DNA from: CAZWRN01 sp964636275
Lineage (GTDB): Bacteria; Patescibacteriota; Microgenomatia; Daviesbacterales; UBA10151
DNA: 9,575 nt
Reading direction: 5' to 3'
Assembly: GCA_964636275.1 (NCBI GenBank)
Contig: CAZWRN010000034.1
Span: 1 to 9,575, forward strand
Shown piece by piece: positions 6,295 to 9,575 of the stretch. Each line of letters begins with the position of its first letter. The stretch's first letter is position 1. The notes under the pieces are model-generated. The model was not told where the DNA came from. It saw only the letters and a program-made list of their open reading frames with translations, and did no database searches. The position numbers were made by a program, and so were the translations under genes.

Positions 6295-6313
6295 TCGATG
6301 TTACACTGAGGCT

Positions 6314-6658
6314 ATGAAACTGATAAATAAAAATTCGGGGAAAGTGATATCACCCAATTTAAAAATTGCTTCCGGTTGGCTGGAAGCATCACTTGGCTTA
6401 CTCAATCAACCAAAAGGGACTGCGATGCTTTTTAATACCCGCTGGGGCATTCATACATTTGGTATGAAGTACCCGATTGATGTCATAGTTTTAGACAGTA
6501 AGTATAAAATTGTCCGGATCAAATTCGATTTAAAACCCAACCGATTTTTTTTCTGGAATCCATCTTTTACAACCATTATTGAGTTACCAACCAATAAATC
6601 GCGCCGCAAAAAAGATCTGTATTTGAAAGTTAACGAGAAAATATATTGTACCGAGTAA
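6314..6658 (+). CDS. DUF192 family protein
   Basis: The 114-residue product matches the small DUF192 fold, whose cellular role is not established. Visible family landmarks are the GLLNQPKGTAMLF segment near the middle of the first half, the aromatic-rich WGIHTFGMKYPIDVIVLD block (the family's usual W-M-x-N-x-x-x-x-L-D region), and the IIELP strand. Many members have a signal peptide or lipobox; this one has neither, so it is probably cytosolic. The ATG at 6314 is preferred over a TTG at 6284, because the TATAAT at 6289-6294 lies between them. The last 29 bases overlap the end of the convergent small gene at 6630-6890. Confidence 0.82.
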   Translation: MKLINKNSGKVISPNLKIASGWLEASLGLLNQPKGTAMLFNTRWGIHTFGMKYPIDVIVLDSKYKIVRIKFDLKPNRFFFWNPSFTTIIELPTNKSRRKKDLYLKVNEKIYCTE

Positions 6659-6890
6659 TAAATGATAACGGACTAACTAAAACACCGGCAACGATAGGAT
6701 CCACTCTTTTTCTCAATGTCCCCGCCGACAAAAAAGTCACCAACCCGACATCAATCATGATATTACTCGCCTGTTTTTGGTTGGTAAATTTTCTGGTAGT
6801 AACACCCAAAGCGATTTCTGCTGCTGCGCCAAAACGAGTAATTAACCATCTTCTATCTACTTTTTTGGAGAGGGTCTCTGGAGCTTTCAT
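6630..6890 (-). CDS. Small hypothetical protein, partly hydrophobic
   Basis: I do not recognise a named family. The 86 residues start with a basic segment (KKVDRRWLITRFG), then two moderately hydrophobic stretches at about 44-57 and 64-80, suggesting membrane association. The ATG at 6890 lies 13 bases after the end of tRNA-Arg on the same strand, with no Shine-Dalgarno site and no separate promoter visible, so tRNA and mRNA may come from one transcript. The 3' end overlaps the DUF192 gene by 29 bases on the opposite strand. An opposite-strand frame also covers this region, but it runs through the tRNA gene and has a poorer composition. The call rests on composition and context only. Confidence 0.55.
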   Translation of the reverse strand: MKAPETLSKKVDRRWLITRFGAAAEIALGVTTRKFTNQKQASNIMIDVGLVTFLSAGTLRKRVDPIVAGVLVSPLSFITRYNIFSR

Positions 6891-6903
6891 CTGCTATCAA
6901 GTG

Positions 6904-6976
6904 CGCGCCCGGAGGGAGTCGAACCCCCAACCGTTGGTTCCGAAGACCAATGCTCTATCCATTAAGCTACGGGCGC
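6904..6976 (-). tRNA. tRNA-Arg (anticodon UCG)
   Basis: The minus strand folds as a cloverleaf: acceptor GCGCCCG pairing with CGGGCGC, a D arm with TAATGG, anticodon stem TTGGT/ACCAA with loop CTTCGGA (anticodon TCG), and a T arm with TTCGACT. U34 suits CGA and possibly other CGN codons. The discriminator is G and the CCA end is not encoded, so CCA addition must be enzymatic. Confidence 0.95.
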
Positions 6977-6993
6977 TCATTACATTCGCGCCC
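6971..6993 (-). promoter_or_regulatory. Inverted repeat joining tRNA-Arg 5' end to its leader
   Basis: GGGCGC (6971-6976, the complement of the tRNA 5' end) and GCGCCC (6988-6993) are perfect inverted repeats 11 bases apart. In the precursor, the leader copy could pair with the tRNA 5' strand and compete with acceptor-stem formation. Confidence 0.4.
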
Positions 6994-7097
6994 TCCGCTT
7001 GCGATAATTTCGTCACTATTAATATAGTTTTATTAATAGCACTCCATTATCTAAAGCTACTCGGCACGACTATTTAGAGTCTAATAGGGATCTCTAA

Positions 7098-7115
7098 GTT
7101 ACAAGGTATTGTAAC
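7098..7115. promoter_or_regulatory. Perfect dyad GTTACAA-GGTA-TTGTAAC
   Basis: A 7-bp perfect inverted repeat with a 4-base centre, about 60 bases upstream of the -10-like TACAAT at 7177. No T-run follows, so an operator or small RNA hairpin is more likely than a terminator. Confidence 0.4.
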
Positions 7116-7176
7116 AGGAATTGGGCTCAGGCACAAATAGTGCAATTAATGTCATGCAACTTTCAGCTTTTTCATT

Positions 7177-7200
7177 TACAATGTTTGTGTTAGGAGGTGA
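7177..7200 (+). promoter_or_regulatory. -10-like hexamer and orphan Shine-Dalgarno site
   Basis: TACAAT (7177-7182) is followed by a perfect AGGAGGTGA (7192-7200). At normal spacing no ATG, GTG or TTG follows. Only an ATT at 7207 opens a short frame of 19 codons, ending at a TAA at 7264-7266. The site may be the relic of a lost gene or part of a leader. Confidence 0.4.
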
Positions 7201-7234
7201 AAAATAATTAATCAAGATGCAATAATCAAGTATT

Positions 7235-7281
7235 CCAAACAATTTGTTAATTGTTCAATTTACTAATTGGTTATTGTTTGG
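7235..7281 (+). promoter_or_regulatory. Imperfect hairpin upstream of acidic small gene
   Basis: CCAAACAAT (7235-7243) and ATTGTTTGG (7273-7281) are perfect 9-bp inverted repeats; inner AATT segments (7249-7252 and 7265-7268) can add a second stem. It lies 32 bases before the ATG at 7314. Confidence 0.4.
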
Positions 7282-7313
7282 TACTTAGAACTTGTATCTT
7301 GGTCCTTACTTCT

Positions 7314-7487
7314 ATGAATGACAATATTGCCGATGATGCCAAACACGCTGCCGCAGATGCCACCAGTCCTCAGGTAGCTTTTGAAGATAGTGAAGCTGAA
7401 CCTTACGACATCGATGCCATCGAAGCTGCTTTTGGCGGACCTGTCGATGATGAAGACGGCCCAAAAGAGCTGCGCGCTATCGAATAG
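7314..7487 (+). CDS. Short, highly acidic hypothetical protein
   Basis: I do not recognise a family. The 57 residues starting at the ATG at 7314 contain 17 Asp/Glu and only 3 Lys/Arg, with many Ala and no cysteine or hydrophobic segment, so it is probably a soluble, partly disordered cytosolic protein. The coding stretch is visibly richer in G+C, and its codons (GCC, GAT, GAA, ATC) differ from the flanking intergenic sequence, which supports translation. No clear Shine-Dalgarno site precedes the ATG; a TATCTT hexamer at 7295-7300 is a weak -10 candidate. tRNA-Lys follows 44 bases downstream with its own -10. A frame on the opposite strand covers the same bases but has the composition of an antisense shadow. 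Confidence 0.5.
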   Translation: MNDNIADDAKHAAADATSPQVAFEDSEAEPYDIDAIEAAFGGPVDDEDGPKELRAIE

Positions 7488-7511
7488 CTCGCATTCCAGC
7501 CTCAAATAACG

Positions 7512-7517
7512 TATAAT
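7512..7517 (+). promoter_or_regulatory. -10 hexamer of tRNA-Lys
   Basis: Consensus TATAAT at 7512-7517 predicts a start near 7524, about eight bases upstream of the mature tRNA. No clear -35 box is visible. Confidence 0.6.
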
Positions 7518-7531
7518 TTACCCTGCTGTTA

Positions 7532-7603
7532 GGATCGATAGCTCAGTGGTAGAGCAGGGGACTCTTAATCCCTTGGTCGAGGGTTCGAATCCCTCTCGAT
7601 CCA
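7532..7603 (+). tRNA. tRNA-Lys (anticodon CUU)
   Basis: The cloverleaf is complete: acceptor GGATCGA pairing with TCGATCC, a D arm with AGTGGTA, anticodon stem GGGGA/TCCCT with loop CTCTTAA (anticodon CTT), and T arm GAGGG/CCCTC with TTCGAAT. The discriminator is A, and CTT rather than CCA follows, so CCA is not encoded. It reads AAG codons. Confidence 0.96.
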
Positions 7604-7676
7604 CTTATATTGCCAGTTGACTCTTTCAATGAGCTTTTACAAATTGAGTTAATCAATAGGGAATATCTTTTAATTA

Positions 7677-8054
7677 TTAGAGTCTATCTTTTGCAGTCTT
7701 CTTGGCGATCCGTGGAGGCTGTTTAACCCATTGTTTACCCTCTTTCGTCCCTTTATTTTTTGCTCTGTCCGTAGCTATTTTTTCTCCCACAGTAAGATGC
7801 TCTCTGGCTTTTTTAGGTAAATAACGGCTCTGTCCAGGTTCACCCGTATATCCCCAATCCTCTTTCGTCCATTTAACCAGACTATTCTGATCAGATTTTT
7901 TACCTATGTATCCACCACCTCGCTCTTTGTAGAGCTTAACCGCATACTGCATTGCTCTGGCAGAAAATGCACCCATTTTAGAGATCGCTTCTGCCTTACA
8001 ATCTTCCCACAACGGTTCATTATCTCTTTTTGAGATGACTTTTCTTTGCATCAT
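7677..8054 (-). CDS. DUF5872 domain protein
   Basis: The 125-residue product is strongly basic and matches what I recall of the DUF5872 family, a domain of unknown function. Landmarks are KMGAFSARAMQYAVKLYKERGGGYIG in the first half (given here as residues 27-51 of the chain, key residues the central Ala-rich helix and GGGY), then KWTKEDWGY, SRYLPKKAREHLT and the C-terminal KQWVKQPPRIAKKT. The high Lys/Arg content suggests nucleic-acid contact, but this is only an inference. Two ATG codons start the frame (8054 and 8051). No Shine-Dalgarno site is present; an extended -10 ends six bases before the first ATG, suggesting a leaderless transcript. The YkgJ-type gene lies 70 bases upstream on the same strand. 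Confidence 0.82.
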   Translation of the reverse strand: MMQRKVISKRDNEPLWEDCKAEAISKMGAFSARAMQYAVKLYKERGGGYIGKKSDQNSLVKWTKEDWGYTGEPGQSRYLPKKAREHLTVGEKIATDRAKNKGTKEGKQWVKQPPRIAKKTAKDRL

Positions 8055-8059
8055 TTAAT

Positions 8060-8068
8060 ATTTTAACA
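8060..8068 (-). promoter_or_regulatory. Extended -10 of the DUF5872 gene, likely leaderless
   Basis: On the minus strand TGT precedes TAAAAT (8065-8060), an extended -10. The start codon at 8054 begins six bases after the last T. Confidence 0.45.
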
Positions 8069-8085
8069 TGGATTGATCTAATCCA
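8069..8085. promoter_or_regulatory. Small hairpin upstream of the DUF5872 -10
   Basis: TGGATT (8069-8074) and AATCCA (8080-8085) form a 6-bp stem with a 5-base loop, between the YkgJ-type stop and the DUF5872 -10. It may be a weak terminator for the upstream gene or an operator. Confidence 0.3.
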
Positions 8086-8124
8086 CTTTGTTCACATTGT
8101 CACAGCTGGCTATTTTGGAAATTG

Positions 8125-8667
8125 TTATGACTTTCTAAATCGAGCAGAAAATGTATTAATAATACGAGCTGCTCTATGTCTAAAAGTTTCTGGCGGGATG
8201 ACAGTACCATCGGGACGAATAGCTGGTAATCGTTCTTTTTTACGGCGACGATTGCATTCATCACCTCCCAGAGGAAGATTGGCACAAAGTTGAGGTCGGT
8301 CAGGATAAATTTCACACTGGTTTTTTGAATTTAATTGTGGACATGGACCTATTTGAGACAAACTAAAATACCCATCATATGGCAAAGAGGTAAATACAAT
8401 TTCCCGCGGCAATCGATATCCCTTTTTTCCTTCTTCATGGATCTCAGCTAAAGCATCCAAACGATCCTTTGAATCATTTTGGTTATTGGGATTGGGTATT
8501 AACTCTGTTACATGAAGAAATCCTTGTGTCATGGCCTGTATTTCTTCATGAGAGATCACCGGAAAAAAACTACCTTTGCAGCAAGCTCCGCAAGAAAAGC
8601 AGGGATTCTCCGGCTGTGAACCAGGAGGTACGATTGGTAATTCTTGGCTAAAACGTTCTTGTGACAT
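8125..8667 (-). CDS. YkgJ-family cysteine cluster protein
   Basis: The 180-residue product has the cysteine layout of the YkgJ/CxxCxxCC family, thought to bind zinc or an iron-sulfur cluster; no reaction is established. The first cluster is C23, C26, C29 and C30 (CFSCGACCKG). The second group is C109 (GPCPQL), C118 (NQCEIYPDRP), C128 and C138. The CEIYPDRPxxC pattern is very typical. The C-terminus (about 139-180) is rich in arginine. There is no signal peptide, so the protein is cytosolic. The ATG at 8667 follows a consensus TATAAT by six bases, with no Shine-Dalgarno site. The gene is divergent from the typA region and lies upstream of the DUF5872 gene. Confidence 0.9.
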   Translation of the reverse strand: MSQERFSQELPIVPPGSQPENPCFSCGACCKGSFFPVISHEEIQAMTQGFLHVTELIPNPNNQNDSKDRLDALAEIHEEGKKGYRLPREIVFTSLPYDGYFSLSQIGPCPQLNSKNQCEIYPDRPQLCANLPLGGDECNRRRKKERLPAIRPDGTVIPPETFRHRAARIINTFSARFRKS

Positions 8668-8673
8668 TTATAT

Positions 8674-8702
8674 ATTATAGGGTATTTTTCTTAAAAGTAC
8701 AA
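8674..8702 (-). promoter_or_regulatory. Promoter of the YkgJ-type gene, likely leaderless
   Basis: On the minus strand TTGTAC (8702-8697) and TATAAT (8679-8674) are 17 bases apart. The ATG at 8667 begins seven bases after the last T, so transcription should start at the start codon. Confidence 0.65.
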
Positions 8703-8710
8703 AAAATACC
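8681..8710. promoter_or_regulatory. Operator-like inverted repeat over the YkgJ-type promoter
   Basis: GGTATTTTT (8681-8689) and AAAAATACC (8702-8710) are perfect 9-bp inverted repeats, with arms covering the spacer and the edge of the -35 box. This position suits a repressor operator. A hairpin in RNA is possible but would lie upstream of the predicted transcript start. Confidence 0.5.
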
Positions 8711-8725
8711 ATCTGTATCTCTTGC

Positions 8726-8754
8726 TTGTGCTAAAAACCTAAAAATGGTAAAAT
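8726..8754 (+). promoter_or_regulatory. Promoter upstream of the typA leader
   Basis: TTGTGC (8726-8731) and TAAAAT (8749-8754) are separated by 17 bases, with TGG just before the -10 (extended -10). The predicted start is near 8761. It is divergent from the YkgJ-type promoter. Confidence 0.5.
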
Positions 8755-8760
8755 AATCCT

Positions 8761-8809
8761 ATAAGTTATAGCCTGGATTCATTCAGGTCCGCCAGAAGGC
8801 GGATTTTTT
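8761..8809 (+). ncRNA. Candidate short RNA or typA attenuator leader
   Basis: The predicted transcript of about 49 bases runs from the promoter above to an intrinsic terminator. It contains CCTG (8772-8775) pairing with CAGG (8784-8787), then the terminator stem, and no reading frame of note. A perfect palindrome CTATAAGTTATAG (8759-8771) sits at its 5' end. It could be a small RNA or a transcription attenuator of typA. Confidence 0.4.
8788..8809 (+). terminator. Intrinsic terminator
   Basis: TCCGCC (8788-8793) and GGCGGA (8798-8803) form a 6-bp GC-rich stem with an AGAA loop, followed at once by six T residues (8804-8809). It stands between a promoter and typA, with no gene ending just upstream on this strand. 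Confidence 0.85.
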
Positions 8810-8820
8810 ATGAACAAAAA

Positions 8821-8937
8821 ATAAATTCTAATATCGAAGCACTAAACTCTAGACAATATCAAAATACAATGTCTAGACTTTTAAGAATTTTATATTTGAA
8901 TTTATCTAGAATTTAGGAATTAGGATTTAGAATTTAT
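8821..8937. repeat. Nested long inverted repeats before typA
   Basis: ATAAATTCTAA (8821-8831) and TTAGAATTTAT (8927-8937) are perfect 11-bp inverted repeats, the second ending one base before the typA ATG. Inside them TCTAGACA (8848-8855) and TGTCTAGA (8870-8877) form an 8-bp stem. The rest is a degenerate AT-rich repeat of the type AATTTAGGAATTAGGATT. Confidence 0.55.
8928..8933 (+). promoter_or_regulatory. -10-like hexamer next to the typA start
   Basis: TAGAAT (five of six matches) ends six bases before the ATG at 8939, the same geometry as the leaderless starts elsewhere in the window. There is no good -35 box, and it lies within one arm of the inverted repeat. Confidence 0.35.
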
Positions 8938-8938
8938 C

Positions 8939-9575
<637 letters not shown>

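Larger units (their letters stand above)
6977..7313. other. Region without a convincing gene
   Basis: These 337 bases lie between tRNA-Arg (-) and the acidic small gene (+). Visible content is the tRNA leader inverted repeat, a 7-bp dyad at 7098-7115, a -10-like hexamer with an orphan Shine-Dalgarno sequence at 7177-7200, and a long imperfect hairpin at 7235-7281. Open frames here are short or run through the tRNA and look non-coding. Confidence 0.6.

Noticed and set aside
6646..7077. 143-codon plus-strand frame
   Set aside because: It runs through the tRNA-Arg gene on the opposite strand and gives the familiar tRNA-shadow translation (RRESNPQPLVPKTNALS); it also overlaps the better minus-strand small gene.
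7263..7505. 80-codon minus-strand frame opposite the acidic gene
   Set aside because: Its composition (Phe, Ser, Ile, Cys mixture) fits an antisense shadow, while the plus strand has regular coding codons.
8100..8651. Other frames inside the YkgJ-type gene (8100-8315 minus, 8469-8651 plus)
   Set aside because: The YkgJ-type frame has all family cysteines; the others are shadows.

Overview
The window looks like chromosomal DNA from a small-genome bacterium, most plausibly a member of the Patescibacteria/CPR (Microgenomates-like). This is an inference from the AT-rich sequence, short intergenic gaps, two tRNA genes without an encoded CCA, a class F-like sortase beside a tiny secreted peptide, a DUF5872 protein, a membrane-anchored SurA-N protein without a PPIase domain, and very little use of Shine-Dalgarno sites. 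TGA acts as a stop in at least two genes, so the UGA-recoded CPR lineages are unlikely. No phage, IS element or CRISPR array is visible.

Layout. 1-53 is a heptamer tandem repeat at the window edge. 95-3471 (+) holds a large unrecognised polytopic membrane protein followed by an ABC-2 type exporter (ATPase and permease overlapping by ATGA). 3549-4375 (-) holds a class F-like sortase and, upstream of it, a 54-residue secreted peptide ending in a PATG motif. 4536-5222 (+) is a PAP2-family lipid phosphatase, divergent from the peptide gene. 5289-6059 (-) is a membrane-anchored SurA-N-like protein with a histone-like lysine-rich tail. 6169-6248 is an octamer tandem repeat. 6314-6890 holds a DUF192 gene (+) overlapping tail-to-tail with a small hypothetical gene (-) that lies directly behind tRNA-Arg(UCG). 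6977-7313 is a structured region without a gene. 7314-7603 (+) holds a short very acidic protein and tRNA-Lys(CUU). 7677-8667 (-) holds a DUF5872 protein and a YkgJ-type cysteine-cluster protein. 8668-8938 is a regulatory region with divergent promoters and a promoter-hairpin-terminator unit. 8939-9575 (+) is the 5' part of typA (BipA GTPase), cut by the window end.

How it fits together. The left half is mostly cell-envelope functions: export (ABC-2), sortase and a possible substrate, lipid phosphatase, and an extracytoplasmic chaperone-like protein. The right half is translation-linked (two tRNAs, typA) plus small accessory proteins. The most notable global pattern is that several genes have a -10-like hexamer ending 6-8 bases before the start codon and no Shine-Dalgarno sequence, as expected for leaderless mRNAs. 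By contrast the internal operon gene (permease) and the secreted peptide gene have strong Shine-Dalgarno sites. All promoter calls are by eye.
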